This document shows positions 1-8,795 of a stretch of 58,607 nt of DNA, piece after piece. Both the position numbers and the translations under genes were made by a program. The DNA is from Paludibacteraceae bacterium. Its GTDB lineage: Bacteria > Bacteroidota > Bacteroidia > Bacteroidales > Paludibacteraceae. Positions within the stretch are counted from its first letter, which is position 1; the number at the start of each line of letters is the position of its first letter. The notes under the pieces were generated by a model. The model made no database searches and was not told the origin of the DNA. It was given only the letters and a program-made list of their open reading frames with translations. The stretch is from assembly GCA_905235225.1 (NCBI GenBank), contig CAJOKE010000004.1, positions 1-58,607 on the forward strand. The letters are read 5' to 3'.

Positions 1-34
1 AGAGTGCAGCTTGGAAAAGTTGCACTCTTTTTTT
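1..34 (+). terminator. Intrinsic terminator of a gene left of the window
   Basis: A 10-bp near-perfect stem (AGAGTGCAGC with GTTGCACTCT, one G-T wobble) closes a short AT-rich loop and is followed by seven T residues. The T tract lies on the right, so it would end a plus-strand transcript entering from outside the window. Confidence 0.7.
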
Positions 35-99
35 ATGTGTTATGCGGGGATTCCGTGAGGATTTTGTAAGTATTCATAGGGTATTTATCCAGTATATAT

Positions 100-187
100 G
101 ACCTATGGGTGAGCTTTGGGGGACTTATGCTTGACTTATGGTCCACCTTTGGGCGACCTTTGGGTGACCTTTGGGCGACCTTTGGGA
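100..187. repeat. 11-bp tandem repeat array, 8 copies (GACCTTTGGGC type)
   Basis: Eight back-to-back 11-bp units run from 100 to 187. The last four are nearly identical (GACCTTTGGGC and variants) and the first four are degenerate (for example GACTTATGCTT). No gene covers the 1-469 stretch; besides this array it holds a terminator, an 8-bp unit array and a promoter. The 11-bp period recurs at five other places in the window with different sequences. Confidence 0.9.
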
Positions 188-237
188 AGAAGTCGGAAAG
201 AAAGGGGAAATTTTGGAAAAGAAAGTGATTATTTTTT

Positions 238-387
238 CGTACTGACGTACTGACGGGATGACGTACTGATTTTTCGGGATGGCGGGATGATGATTATTTT
301 TTCGTACTGACGGGATGGCGTACTGACGTACTGATTTTTCGGGATGGCGTACTGACGTACTGACGGGAGGACGGGAGGACGGGAGGA
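238..387. repeat. Array of 8-bp units (CGTACTGA / CGGGATGA / CGGGAGGA), family A module
   Basis: The segment consists almost wholly of 8-bp words of the form CGkrmTGR, broken by short T-rich spacers (TTTTT, ATTATTTTTT) and ending in three CGGGAGGA copies. It leads directly into the promoter core at 419-449. The same kind of array, inverted, precedes the promoter at 25564-25594. The last 57 bases up to the -7 box are identical between the two loci. Confidence 0.85.
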
Positions 388-418
388 TGAAGTTTTTCTC
401 AAAAAAAAGGACGAACGC

Positions 419-449
419 TTGCATATGTGCAATTTTTGTAGTAATTTTG
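419..449 (+). promoter_or_regulatory. Bacteroidetes promoter with palindromic operator (family A, copy 1)
   Basis: TTGC at 419-422, a 19-bp spacer, and TAATTTTG at 442-449 match the Bacteroidetes -33/-7 consensus. The near-palindrome TTGCATATGTGCAA (419-432) overlaps the -33 element, a good place for a regulator to act. Transcription would begin near 456, leaving a leader of about 14 nt before the ATG at 470. Three other operons in the window have the same core. Confidence 0.8.
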
Positions 450-469
450 CGGCGAAAATAGCATTATCG

Positions 470-1210
470 ATGAAGTTAATTGAACATATCGGAGAGTATT
501 TTATCCTGATGGGCAGGGTGTTCCGTTTGCCGGACAGGCAACGGATGTTCTGGCGGCAGCTATCGCATGAATTAGACAAACAAGGTCTTCAGTCGATACT
601 GATTACCCTTATCGTGAGCGTGTTCATGGGTGCGATTATGACGATGCAAACCAAACTGAACACCAGCAATCCGCTGCTGCCTATTTACACAACGGGACTG
701 GTGACGCGCGACTGCATATTATTGGAGTTTTCGAGTACGATACTGTGTTTGCTGTTAGCGGGCAAAGTAGGGAGCAACATAGCGTCCGAGATAGGCACGA
801 TGCGTATCACGGAACAGATTGACGCGATGGAGATTATGGGTGTGAACAGTGCGAACTACCTGATATTGCCGAAAGTGATAGCGTTCATGGTGATGATGCC
901 TTTGTTAGTGACTCTGTCGATGGCAGTAGGATTGGTAGGCGGATACATCATCAGCGATGTAACGGACATCATGACGACCGCGGAATACCTGATAGGCATC
1001 CAATATGCGTTTGTGCCGTTTTATGTATGGTACTCGTTCATCAAGACGGTAGTGTTTGCGTTTGTGATAGCAAGCATGTCGAGTTATTACGGATACTACG
1101 CCTATGGCGGCGCATTGGAAGTGGGCAAGGCGAGTACGAAGGCAGTAGTGAACAGCAGTATAGTCATTCTGCTGTTAGATGTAGCGTTGACAAACATCAT
1201 GCTCAATTAG
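470..1210 (+). CDS. MlaE-family ABC transporter permease
   Basis: 246-residue inner-membrane protein with about five or six hydrophobic segments. It carries the MlaE signature around residues 97-125 (AGKVGSNIASEIGTMR followed by TEQIDAMEIMG), the loop that couples to the ATPase. In the family it forms the membrane part of a complex moving phospholipid between inner and outer membranes. An in-frame extension to 419 exists, but it would translate the promoter itself, so I choose ATG 470. The MlaF-type ATPase follows after 8 bp. No MlaD gene lies next to them, which differs from many mla operons. Confidence 0.88.
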   Translation: MKLIEHIGEYFILMGRVFRLPDRQRMFWRQLSHELDKQGLQSILITLIVSVFMGAIMTMQTKLNTSNPLLPIYTTGLVTRDCILLEFSSTILCLLLAGKVGSNIASEIGTMRITEQIDAMEIMGVNSANYLILPKVIAFMVMMPLLVTLSMAVGLVGGYIISDVTDIMTTAEYLIGIQYAFVPFYVWYSFIKTVVFAFVIASMSSYYGYYAYGGALEVGKASTKAVVNSSIVILLLDVALTNIMLN

Positions 1211-1218
1211 TCAAGACG

Positions 1219-2007
1219 ATGATAGCAGTAAGAGATATAGTCAAACGGTTTGAGGGTGTGACGGTATTGGACCACATCAGTGCTGATTTCCGTGACGGCG
1301 CGGTCAATATGATTATCGGTCAGTCAGGTTCGGGCAAGACGGTGCTGATGAAGAGCATGCTCGGTCTTCACAAGCCGGAAGAGGGAAGTATTCTGATTAA
1401 CGGAGAAGCGGGTGACCCGACAACGGGGAGCGACATTGTGCGGTTCGGAGAAAAAGAGATGCGTGATTATCACCGCTCCATTGGGACACTGTTTCAAGGT
1501 TCGGCATTGTTTGACTCAATGACGGTGATGCAAAACGTATTGTTTCCGTTAGAGATGTTCTCGCGAATGAGCGAGGCGGAGATGCAAGCGCGTGCGATAT
1601 TCTGTCTGAAGCGTGTGAACATGCCGGAGCATACCTACAATCTCATGCCGAGCGAAATCAGCGGCGGTCAGCAGAAACGTGTAGCGATAGCACGGGCGAT
1701 AGTGCTGAATCCGAAGTATCTGTTCTGCGATGAGCCGAACTCGGGTCTGGACCCGAAGACAAGCCTTGTGATTGACCAGTTAATCCACGATATAACCGAG
1801 GAATACAATATATGCACGATTGTCAATTCGCACGACATGAACTCCATTATGGAAATAGGCGACAACATCGTATTTCTGAAGAACGGCAAGAAGGAATGGC
1901 AAGGGTCGCGGCACGAAATTTGTAGCAGTGAAAACAAGGCACTGAACGATTTTGTATTTGCGAGCGAATTGTTCAAGAAAGTGCGTGCGGCCGTGCAGGC
2001 AGAGTAA
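1219..2007 (+). CDS. MlaF-like ABC transporter ATP-binding protein
   Basis: 262-residue ATPase that should drive the MlaE-type permease just upstream. Walker A is GQSGSGKT at residues 34-41, the signature is ISGGQQKR in place of the common LSGGQ, Walker B is YLFCDEP, and the H-loop histidine is in NSHD. The reading frame is open much further upstream into mlaE; ATG 1219, 8 bp after the mlaE stop, gives the normal family N-terminus (IAVRDIVKRFEG). Second gene of the long envelope operon. Confidence 0.88.
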   Translation: MIAVRDIVKRFEGVTVLDHISADFRDGAVNMIIGQSGSGKTVLMKSMLGLHKPEEGSILINGEAGDPTTGSDIVRFGEKEMRDYHRSIGTLFQGSALFDSMTVMQNVLFPLEMFSRMSEAEMQARAIFCLKRVNMPEHTYNLMPSEISGGQQKRVAIARAIVLNPKYLFCDEPNSGLDPKTSLVIDQLIHDITEEYNICTIVNSHDMNSIMEIGDNIVFLKNGKKEWQGSRHEICSSENKALNDFVFASELFKKVRAAVQAE

Positions 2008-2032
2008 GACAATATACAAAACAACATAAGCG

Positions 2033-2371
2033 ATGAAAAAAGTATTATTAGCAGCGATAATTGCGATGTCGGGGTTGGTATTGAATGCGCAACAGCCGCA
2101 GAAAGTGCCGGCATACCGCGGCGAGATTGTGCGTGAGCAGCCGGACGGTTACCAGTTGAAGACGTTTCTGCGCGGCGATGAGCGCAGCCACTATGCGATG
2201 ACGCTTGACGGTTGGCAGATCAAGGAGAATGTGAAGGGTTATCTGTGCTATGCGACACAAAAGCGCGACGGTTCGATAGTAGCGAGCCGCAAAGTCGCCC
2301 ACAACGAAGCCGACCGAAAGAAATGCGAGAGCAAATGGCTTGAGCGAAAAGGAATCCGAAAAAACCAATAA
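2033..2371 (+). CDS. Short secreted protein resembling the N-terminal domain of the adjacent M6 peptidase
   Basis: 112 residues with a Sec signal peptide (cleavage near LNAQ/Q, residue 20). The mature part (PAYRGEIVREQPDGYQ, then TFLRGDERSHYAMTLDGW) matches the N-terminal segment of the next protein ([16 protein letters not shown], then [19 protein letters not shown]). It has no catalytic domain and none of the C-terminal tail seen on the peptidase. It ends in a basic stretch. Only 9 bp separate it from the peptidase gene. Family knowledge makes the shared part a propeptide-like domain; a role as separate inhibitor or folding helper is inference. Confidence 0.7.
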   Translation: MKKVLLAAIIAMSGLVLNAQQPQKVPAYRGEIVREQPDGYQLKTFLRGDERSHYAMTLDGWQIKENVKGYLCYATQKRDGSIVASRKVAHNEADRKKCESKWLERKGIRKNQ

Positions 2372-2380
2372 CAGCATATC

Positions 2381-4273
2381 ATGAAGAAATTAGCAGGAAT
2401 CATTATTCTGAGCATTGCGGGCATAGTTGCCCTGCATGCCAAGCCCGCATACCGCGGTCCGTTAAACTATGTACAACCAGACGGGAGTGAGATAACCGTT
2501 TACCAGCACGGTGACGAGTATTTCCACTGGACGACGAATGCGTCCGGCGAATGGATCGCCAAGGATAGCCAAGGCAAGTATGTGCCTGTTCCGGCATTGA
2601 CCGAAGAGCAGATAAGCGCACGGCGCAAGTCGTCGCGCCGCAATGCGCCGGCAGCCATGCAACAAGCGACCCCGATCAACCTTGCTCCGCGCGGACTGGT
2701 GGTATTAGTCAATTTTACGGACGTGCAGTTCAGGGCAGAGAATAACCTGACAGTGATGCGCGATATGCACAACGGCGACCATTACAGCCACAGTTATACC
2801 TATACGGACAGAGGAACGGCATACAGTGTGAAAGCCGAAGGTTCCGCGCGGCAATACTTTATCGAGCAGTCGTGCGGACAATATCAGCCGCACTTTGATG
2901 TAGTAGGTCCGTTCACGCTGTCACATGAAATGAAGTACTATGGCGAGAACGATGCACAGGGCAATGACAAGCGTGCCGAAGAGATGATTAAGGAAGCATG
3001 CCAGTTAGCCGATGAGTCGGGTGTGGATTTCTCGATATACGATAATAACAACGACGGCAATGTGGACTTTGTGTATGTTATCTACGCGGGTTTTGCGGAG
3101 GCAGACGGCGGCGGTGACAATACGATTTGGCCCCATAGTTTTCATCTGACCTACGCCTATATCAACCTGTATGTAGATGACAAAAAAGTGGATTTGTATG
3201 CGTGCGGCAGCGAGATGAATTATGTATCGCAGCAACGTGCGGGCATCTCCACCTTCTGCCATGAGTTCGGTCATGTAATGGGTCTGCCGGATATCTATGC
3301 AACGGTGAGCAATGCGACCTGGAAAACCAGCGGTGCATGGGACATCATGGATTACGGTCCGTATAACAATGACGGGAACACTCCCCCAGCCTACTCCGGA
3401 TATGAGCGTCTATTCTTCGGTTGGGCGACACCGCGGGTACTGAACAGTGCCGCCGATGTGACCATAAAAGAGTTGCAAGAATACAACGATGTATGCGTTA
3501 TCACGAAAACCGGTGTGTTCAACGGGAAAGGGAACGACCCGAATCCGAATCTGTTCTATGTACTTGAGAACCGCCAATTGAAAGGTTGGGACAAGTATCT
3601 GCCCGGACATGGTATGATGCTGACGCGCATCAATTATTCCTACTCGAAGTGGGCGAACAACACCCCGAACAACAGTAAAGGAAGTCTGTGCATAGACATC
3701 ATCGAGGCAGACGGCAAGACCCCGTCCTATAATGCCTATTATGACAACGGCTACTACGGCAAGGAGGGTGACTTGTTCCCCGCAGGCGCAACCGAATATA
3801 CAGAAGTAAGCGAGTACCCGGTAACAGAGATCAGCGAGAGTAACGGCGAAGTGTATTTGAAGGTCAAAGGCGGCGGTGCAGAAAGCCACATAGACATCAT
3901 CCAGCCGACAAACATCACGCTGAGCCAGACGGAAGTGCAGCTGAACAGCGACAAATTGACGGAAACGCTATATGCAACGGTTAGTCCGGACGGAATTACG
4001 TTCCCCGCAGTCATATGGACAAGCAGCAACAACAATATTGCCTCGGTGCATGACGGCGTGGTGACTGCCATATCCGGCGGAAGTGCCGTTATTACGGCAA
4101 CGATTCACTCCAGCGGATTGTCAGCGAGTGCGAACGTAACATGCGATTTGCCGAACGGGATAGAAGGTGTACACGGGTCCGCAAACGAAGCCGGCAAGGT
4201 CATCGAGAACGGACAAGTATATATTATCCGTGACGGGGCAAAATATACCATCCTCGGCGAACGTGTAGAATAA
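2381..4273 (+). CDS. Secreted M6-family metallopeptidase with Big2 domain and C-terminal sorting tail
   Basis: 630 residues. Signal peptide at 1-20; propeptide-like region at about 20-85; M6 catalytic region at about 105-370 with the zinc motif HEFGH at 294-298 continuing to GLPD, and a DNNNDGN calcium-binding-like loop before it; a Big2 Ig-like domain at about 509-588; and a final tail at 606-630 beginning [14 protein letters not shown]. The tail resembles the end of the LRR protein at 55.5 kb and fits a short type IX sorting signal. It is a predicted exported or surface zinc protease, class immune-inhibitor-A-like. Fourth gene of the envelope operon. Confidence 0.85.
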   Translation: MKKLAGIIILSIAGIVALHAKPAYRGPLNYVQPDGSEITVYQHGDEYFHWTTNASGEWIAKDSQGKYVPVPALTEEQISARRKSSRRNAPAAMQQATPINLAPRGLVVLVNFTDVQFRAENNLTVMRDMHNGDHYSHSYTYTDRGTAYSVKAEGSARQYFIEQSCGQYQPHFDVVGPFTLSHEMKYYGENDAQGNDKRAEEMIKEACQLADESGVDFSIYDNNNDGNVDFVYVIYAGFAEADGGGDNTIWPHSFHLTYAYINLYVDDKKVDLYACGSEMNYVSQQRAGISTFCHEFGHVMGLPDIYATVSNATWKTSGAWDIMDYGPYNNDGNTPPAYSGYERLFFGWATPRVLNSAADVTIKELQEYNDVCVITKTGVFNGKGNDPNPNLFYVLENRQLKGWDKYLPGHGMMLTRINYSYSKWANNTPNNSKGSLCIDIIEADGKTPSYNAYYDNGYYGKEGDLFPAGATEYTEVSEYPVTEISESNGEVYLKVKGGGAESHIDIIQPTNITLSQTEVQLNSDKLTETLYATVSPDGITFPAVIWTSSNNNIASVHDGVVTAISGGSAVITATIHSSGLSASANVTCDLPNGIEGVHGSANEAGKVIENGQVYIIRDGAKYTILGERVE

Positions 4274-4286
4274 TGTACCCACCAAG

Positions 4287-5048
4287 ATGAAAATAATATC
4301 ATATAATCTGAACGGTATCCGCAGTGCGATATCGAAAGGGTTGCTTGACTGGTTGTCAGTTGAGCAACCTGATGTTTTCTGCATACAGGAATCCAAGGCT
4401 CAGCCGGAACAGATTGACGTGCTGTCCATGCAGGAATTAGGTTACCGCAGTTACATTCATTCCGCAGAGAAAAAAGGTTACTCGGGCGTATGTATATTCA
4501 GCCGTATAGAGGCAGACAAGGTAGTAGCGGGCATGAACATGCCGCGTTATGACAGCGAGGGCCGTGTGCTGCGTGCCGATTTCGGAGACATCACCGTTGT
4601 GGATGTGTATATACCCAGCGGGACGACCGGTGATGTCCGCCAAGACTTCAAGATGGAGTTTCTTGAAGATTTTCTATTGTGGGTGACCGCATTACGCAAA
4701 GAGCGTCCGAACATAGTCATCTGCGGAGACTACAATATATGCCACAAGCCGATAGACATCAACCACCCGGAGCGTCAAGTCGGAGTGAGCGGATTTCTGC
4801 CCGAAGAACGCGAATGGATGGACCGCTGGGAAGCAAGCGGTCTGGTTGATTCGTTCCGTATGTTTGACCAATCCGCCGAGAAATACAGCTGGTGGTCCTA
4901 CCGTGCGGGAGCAAGGGCACACAATGCAGGATGGCGCATTGACTATGAATGGATTAGCGAGCCTCTCCGATCCCGCGTTTATAATGCAAGAATATATAAC
5001 GAGGTCGTTCATAGCGACCACTGTCCTATCGGATTATGGATAAACTAA
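4287..5048 (+). CDS. xth: Exodeoxyribonuclease III
   Basis: 253-residue exonuclease III/AP endonuclease that cuts at abasic sites and trims 3' ends in base-excision repair. Visible catalytic residues: N7 ([10 protein letters not shown]), E35 (CIQESK), the [12 protein letters not shown] block, RIDYEW near residue 223, and the final D244-H245 pair (SDHCPIGLW). Length is normal for the family. It overlaps lptB by 13 bp, so both are translated from one message, although DNA repair has no obvious link to the envelope genes around it. Confidence 0.95.
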   Translation: MKIISYNLNGIRSAISKGLLDWLSVEQPDVFCIQESKAQPEQIDVLSMQELGYRSYIHSAEKKGYSGVCIFSRIEADKVVAGMNMPRYDSEGRVLRADFGDITVVDVYIPSGTTGDVRQDFKMEFLEDFLLWVTALRKERPNIVICGDYNICHKPIDINHPERQVGVSGFLPEEREWMDRWEASGLVDSFRMFDQSAEKYSWWSYRAGARAHNAGWRIDYEWISEPLRSRVYNARIYNEVVHSDHCPIGLWIN

Positions 5049-5788
5049 GAACAGAGCATTTAGTCAAGAAATACGGCAAGCGTACCGTTGTTAATGATGT
5101 CAGCATATATCTGGAGCAAGGCGAAATAGTCGGCTTGCTCGGTCCCAACGGCGCGGGCAAAACAACGACATTCTATATGACGGTAGGACTGATTACGTCC
5201 AATAACGGAAAGATATTTCTCAATGACACGGATATAACCGGCCTGCCGATGTACAAGCGCGCACAATTAGGAATAGGATACCTACCGCAGGAGGCAAGCG
5301 TATTCCGCAAGATGTCCGTGGAAGACAATATCCGTTCCGTACTGGAAATGACCCGTTTCACCAAAGAGTACCAAGAGCAGAAACTGGAACAACTGATTCA
5401 GGAATTCAATCTGAACCACGTGCGCCATAATTTAGGTGACCGCTTGAGCGGCGGCGAAAGGCGTCGAACCGAGATAGCACGCTGTCTTGCCATCGAGCCC
5501 AAGTTTGTGATGTTAGACGAGCCGTTTGCAGGCGTAGACCCCATCGCTGTACAGGAAATTCAGGATGTGGTGTGGTCTCTCAAATCAAAGAATATCGGTA
5601 TTCTTATCACCGACCACAATGTGGATGAAACCCTAATGATTACCGACCGCGCCTACCTGCTGTTTGAAGGGAAAATATTATTCCATGGCACTCCTGAAGA
5701 ATTAGCAGCCAACCCGATAGTACGCAAGAACTATTTGGGTCGTGATTTTGAGTTAAAGAAACGTTCAAACGCTCCGACAGAAAAATGA
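5036..5788 (+). CDS. lptB: LPS export ABC transporter ATP-binding protein LptB
   Basis: 250 residues. Powers the LptB2FG machine that lifts LPS out of the inner membrane. Walker A GPNGAGKT at 36-43, the LptB-typical signature LSGGERRR at 137-144, Walker B FVMLDEP at 157-163, and LITDHNV with the switch histidine. LSGGERRR and the [12 protein letters not shown] segment separate LptB from other ABC ATPases. It starts inside the end of xth and its stop overlaps the next start by 4 bp. Fits the LPS theme of the downstream genes. Confidence 0.95.
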   Translation: MDKLRTEHLVKKYGKRTVVNDVSIYLEQGEIVGLLGPNGAGKTTTFYMTVGLITSNNGKIFLNDTDITGLPMYKRAQLGIGYLPQEASVFRKMSVEDNIRSVLEMTRFTKEYQEQKLEQLIQEFNLNHVRHNLGDRLSGGERRRTEIARCLAIEPKFVMLDEPFAGVDPIAVQEIQDVVWSLKSKNIGILITDHNVDETLMITDRAYLLFEGKILFHGTPEELAANPIVRKNYLGRDFELKKRSNAPTEK

Positions 5789-6750
5789 GGCGGCATATAT
5801 ATATAGCGTTGTTGATTGTTTGCACATCATGCAGCAAGGTTGCACAGGTCACTCCCATTGTCAGCGAGTGTGCTTCCATGCCCTCTCCGCGTGCCTCAGC
5901 ATGCGTAGCTGTTCTGAACAATAACGCCTATATATTCGGCGGTCGCGATTCGGCAGGCACCTACCTAAATGACCTGTGGATTTATGATGCAGTTGCAGAT
6001 ACATGGTCAGATGCGGGTAAAACGCCTCTGAAAGCACGGGTTAATGCAACCGCAGCAGCAATGGGTGACGCCATCTATATCGGTCTTGGTTTCTCTGCCG
6101 CCCATGCCTACACCGATAGCGGTTATCAGCGCGACTGGTGGCGTTATACGCCTGCAGACGGTGTATGGACCCCATTAGCGGATTTCCCGAACAAGAACGT
6201 GATTGCGCCGATACTGGCAGTCGAGGGGACAGATATATACGCTTTTTACGGTTGCGGTTACGCCCAGCAACAGGAAGTATGGCGGTATCAAACCGACACA
6301 GACGAATGGACCCGAGTAACTACACCGGCTGACGCTATGCCGCGCGCCTTCGGTTGTGCCGGAGCGCAATCAGGCGGCGTGCTATATTTCGGCACAGGGT
6401 TTAACAGTCAGAATCTGACCGACTGGTATATGGTAACGCTGCCGGACAACCGATGGACCAAGCGAACCGGCATTCCCGGGAAAGGACGTGAGTTCTGTGC
6501 CTGTACAGCGACAGACCAATACGTATATTTATTCGGCGGCCGCTATTTCGGCGGGGATATGACCGGTGGCGAAGTGTTTGAGAGTTATCTCCGCTATACG
6601 CCATCAGGCGATGAGTGGACCTACTGCGGAACTATGCCCTGCGGTCGAGCCGAAAACCAGATAGCCTTTACGATAAACGGCAAAGCATACTTCGGATTGG
6701 GCGAAGATGCGAAGGGCAAAATGACAGACCAATTATACTGCATTGAATAG
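5785..6750 (+). CDS. Kelch-repeat lipoprotein
   Basis: 321 residues. The N-terminus [16 protein letters not shown] is a lipoprotein signal with the lipidated cysteine at 16. The rest carries kelch-type blades with the usual pattern ([18 protein letters not shown], then a W about 14 residues later; [23 protein letters not shown]), predicting a beta-propeller. It starts with an ATGA overlap on lptB and overlaps the following Wzi-like gene by 8 bp. A role as periplasmic or outer-membrane scaffold is inference; no catalytic motif is seen. Confidence 0.8.
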   Translation: MRRHIYIALLIVCTSCSKVAQVTPIVSECASMPSPRASACVAVLNNNAYIFGGRDSAGTYLNDLWIYDAVADTWSDAGKTPLKARVNATAAAMGDAIYIGLGFSAAHAYTDSGYQRDWWRYTPADGVWTPLADFPNKNVIAPILAVEGTDIYAFYGCGYAQQQEVWRYQTDTDEWTRVTTPADAMPRAFGCAGAQSGGVLYFGTGFNSQNLTDWYMVTLPDNRWTKRTGIPGKGREFCACTATDQYVYLFGGRYFGGDMTGGEVFESYLRYTPSGDEWTYCGTMPCGRAENQIAFTINGKAYFGLGEDAKGKMTDQLYCIE

Positions 6751-8173
6751 ACTGATAGCCATATTATTGTTATTCATGTCACTACCTGTTGCGGCATGGA
6801 ACTGGTGGCCTCTTCCGATGGCTGATCCCGATACGGCGCAAGACAGTCTGCTGTACTACGGCGAGTTCAATATGCTTACGTCCACAGGTGAAACATCGCC
6901 AAGTCTGCTGCATGTGAACACCAACGGAAATATTTCGACACAGCCTCACAGTGGAAATTTAAGCATAGGTATCATCAAGCCCGCCGCGCGACCCAACCGA
7001 TGGTTTGACTATGACGGAGCGATTGTGCTGAGCGGTCGCCTGCAAGGCGGACAACAGACAGCATATGCGGCACCCAAGCCGGAAATGACCGGTTATTTCC
7101 GGGAATTATACGCCCATGTGCGCTTGTATATAGTAGATATTACCGCGGGAATCCACCCTGTCTATTACGGAGCAGGCGATCCGGCGTTAACCGGCGGCAC
7201 ATTGATTATGTCCAATAACGCCCACCCTATTCCACGTATCACAATCGGGATAGACAAATGGACCGCTTTTCCCGGACTGTTCGGGTATTTCGAGTTCAAG
7301 GGCGGTATTACGCACGGATGGATGGCAGATAACAGCCGGACAGTAAAGGGAACGCTTCTGCACCACAAGTTTGTAGGCGGGCGTATCGGCGGCAAACTTC
7401 CCGTGAACATCAGTTATGAGTTCCATCACGTAGCCCAATGGGGCGGAACATCGGCTGTTTACGGTGATTTGGGCAATGATTTCAAGGCATTTATGAATGC
7501 TTTTCTGGAGCGGTCAGGTGGAACCATGGCCAATGACCGTCTGAATGCACAGGGCAACCATATCGGTTTTCAGCAGCTGGCGTTGGATGTCAAAGGTGAA
7601 GGATGGAAAGTCACCGCATACTGGCAGTATATCAATGAAGACGGTCCAACCCGTATTATCGGTTTCGGGATGAACAAAAAAGACGGATTATGGGGCGTAA
7701 ATATGAGTCAGAGCCATTGGCCGTTTATCAGCGGCTTTACCTATGAATACCTACGTACAACCGACCAGTCCGGCCCTTTTCATGACCGCGACGGCTGTGT
7801 ATATGGCGGCAATGACGATTATTTCAACAACGGTATATACCGGCAAGGCTGGACATACTACGGACGCATCATCGGATCGCCGTTTATAAGCCTTGACAAT
7901 AACCGCGTCAGCGCACATTTTATCGGTGTGAAAGGTGATATATATGGTTTCCGCTATCGAATTATAGGCACATACGCCAAGAATTACGGAACGTATAAGG
8001 CACCCCATGAAAGCCGCAATACCGCCATGCTTATAGAAGTCCGCAAACGAGTCCGTAAAGCATGGGATTTGGAGTTTGGTCTCAGCCTTTCAGCCGACCA
8101 TGGCACTCAGTTCGGCAACAGTTACGGTTGCCTATTCAGCATAACCAAACAAGGACTAATAACCAATTATTAA
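6743..8173 (+). CDS. Capsule-assembly Wzi-family outer-membrane protein
   Basis: 476 residues with a signal peptide (cleavage after PVAA, about residue 18) and many alternating aromatic beta strands. The stretch around residues 150-175 (GGTLIMSNNAHPIPRITIG) is typical of the Bacteroidetes Wzi-like family. In E. coli, Wzi is a beta-barrel lectin that anchors capsule at the surface. Here it sits between a kelch lipoprotein and LPS-core genes, which suggests surface polysaccharide attachment. The next gene begins 1 bp after its stop. Confidence 0.8.
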   Translation: MNRLIAILLLFMSLPVAAWNWWPLPMADPDTAQDSLLYYGEFNMLTSTGETSPSLLHVNTNGNISTQPHSGNLSIGIIKPAARPNRWFDYDGAIVLSGRLQGGQQTAYAAPKPEMTGYFRELYAHVRLYIVDITAGIHPVYYGAGDPALTGGTLIMSNNAHPIPRITIGIDKWTAFPGLFGYFEFKGGITHGWMADNSRTVKGTLLHHKFVGGRIGGKLPVNISYEFHHVAQWGGTSAVYGDLGNDFKAFMNAFLERSGGTMANDRLNAQGNHIGFQQLALDVKGEGWKVTAYWQYINEDGPTRIIGFGMNKKDGLWGVNMSQSHWPFISGFTYEYLRTTDQSGPFHDRDGCVYGGNDDYFNNGIYRQGWTYYGRIIGSPFISLDNNRVSAHFIGVKGDIYGFRYRIIGTYAKNYGTYKAPHESRNTAMLIEVRKRVRKAWDLEFGLSLSADHGTQFGNSYGCLFSITKQGLITNY

Positions 8174-8174
8174 T

Positions 8175-8786
8175 ATGAATTTTGTAGAAAAAAGCAATCA
8201 GATTTTTGCTCAAGCAGTCAAAGATTATCACAAGACAGACAATGTGGATGCACCAATCGTCAATCCTTATCAATCAGGCACGATAGAGGCAGATTTGTAC
8301 CTCAAGAACTGGATTGATGTCGTACAATGGCACTTAGAGGATATTATACGCGATCCGCAAATTGACCCGGTAGATGCACTGGCACTCAAGCGTCGTATTG
8401 ACCGCAGCAACCAAGACCGCACAGACCTTGTCGAACGGATTGATTCCTATTTCTGGGAGCAGTTCCAAAACGTACATCCAAAAGCAGATGCCCGCATAAA
8501 CACCGAGAGTCCGGCTTGGGCAATGGATCGTCTGAGCATTCTGCATGTCAAGTTATGGCACATGCAGGAGCAGGTTGACCGCAAAGATGTCAGTGCGGAG
8601 CAACATGACAAATGCGTAGCCAAGATGGCGGTACTGAAAGAACAACTGAATGACATGACCACGTCCATTTCGCAGTTGTTGGAAGACTATGCAGCCGGTG
8701 TTCGGATTATGAAAGTCTATCGCCAAATGAAGATGTACAACGACCCGACCCTCAATCCTGTTCTCTACGGAAAGAAGCAACAATAG
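8175..8786 (+). CDS. DUF4254 family protein
   Basis: 203-residue, mostly helical soluble protein without signal peptide. It matches DUF4254 as I know it from Bacteroidetes: N-terminal helix with AVKDYHKTDNVD, central ALKRRIDRSNQDRTDLVERID, and SPAWAMDRLSILHVKLWHM. No biochemical role is established to my knowledge. In this lineage it often travels with heptosyltransferase-like GT9 genes, as here (the next start is 9 bp away), so a role in LPS core assembly is a reasonable inference. Confidence 0.8.
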   Translation: MNFVEKSNQIFAQAVKDYHKTDNVDAPIVNPYQSGTIEADLYLKNWIDVVQWHLEDIIRDPQIDPVDALALKRRIDRSNQDRTDLVERIDSYFWEQFQNVHPKADARINTESPAWAMDRLSILHVKLWHMQEQVDRKDVSAEQHDKCVAKMAVLKEQLNDMTTSISQLLEDYAAGVRIMKVYRQMKMYNDPTLNPVLYGKKQQ

Positions 8787-8795
8787 ACCAAAAGA

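Noticed and set aside
419..469. N-terminal extension MHMCNFC of the MlaE-like protein (and the near-identical extension of PorQ at 55126-55164)
   Set aside because: The identical start on two unrelated proteins comes from the shared promoter sequence, which cannot be translated from a transcript starting downstream of it.
5036..5048. xth and lptB as one fused gene
   Set aside because: They are in different frames with a simple 13-bp overlap, and each has a complete family-length product.
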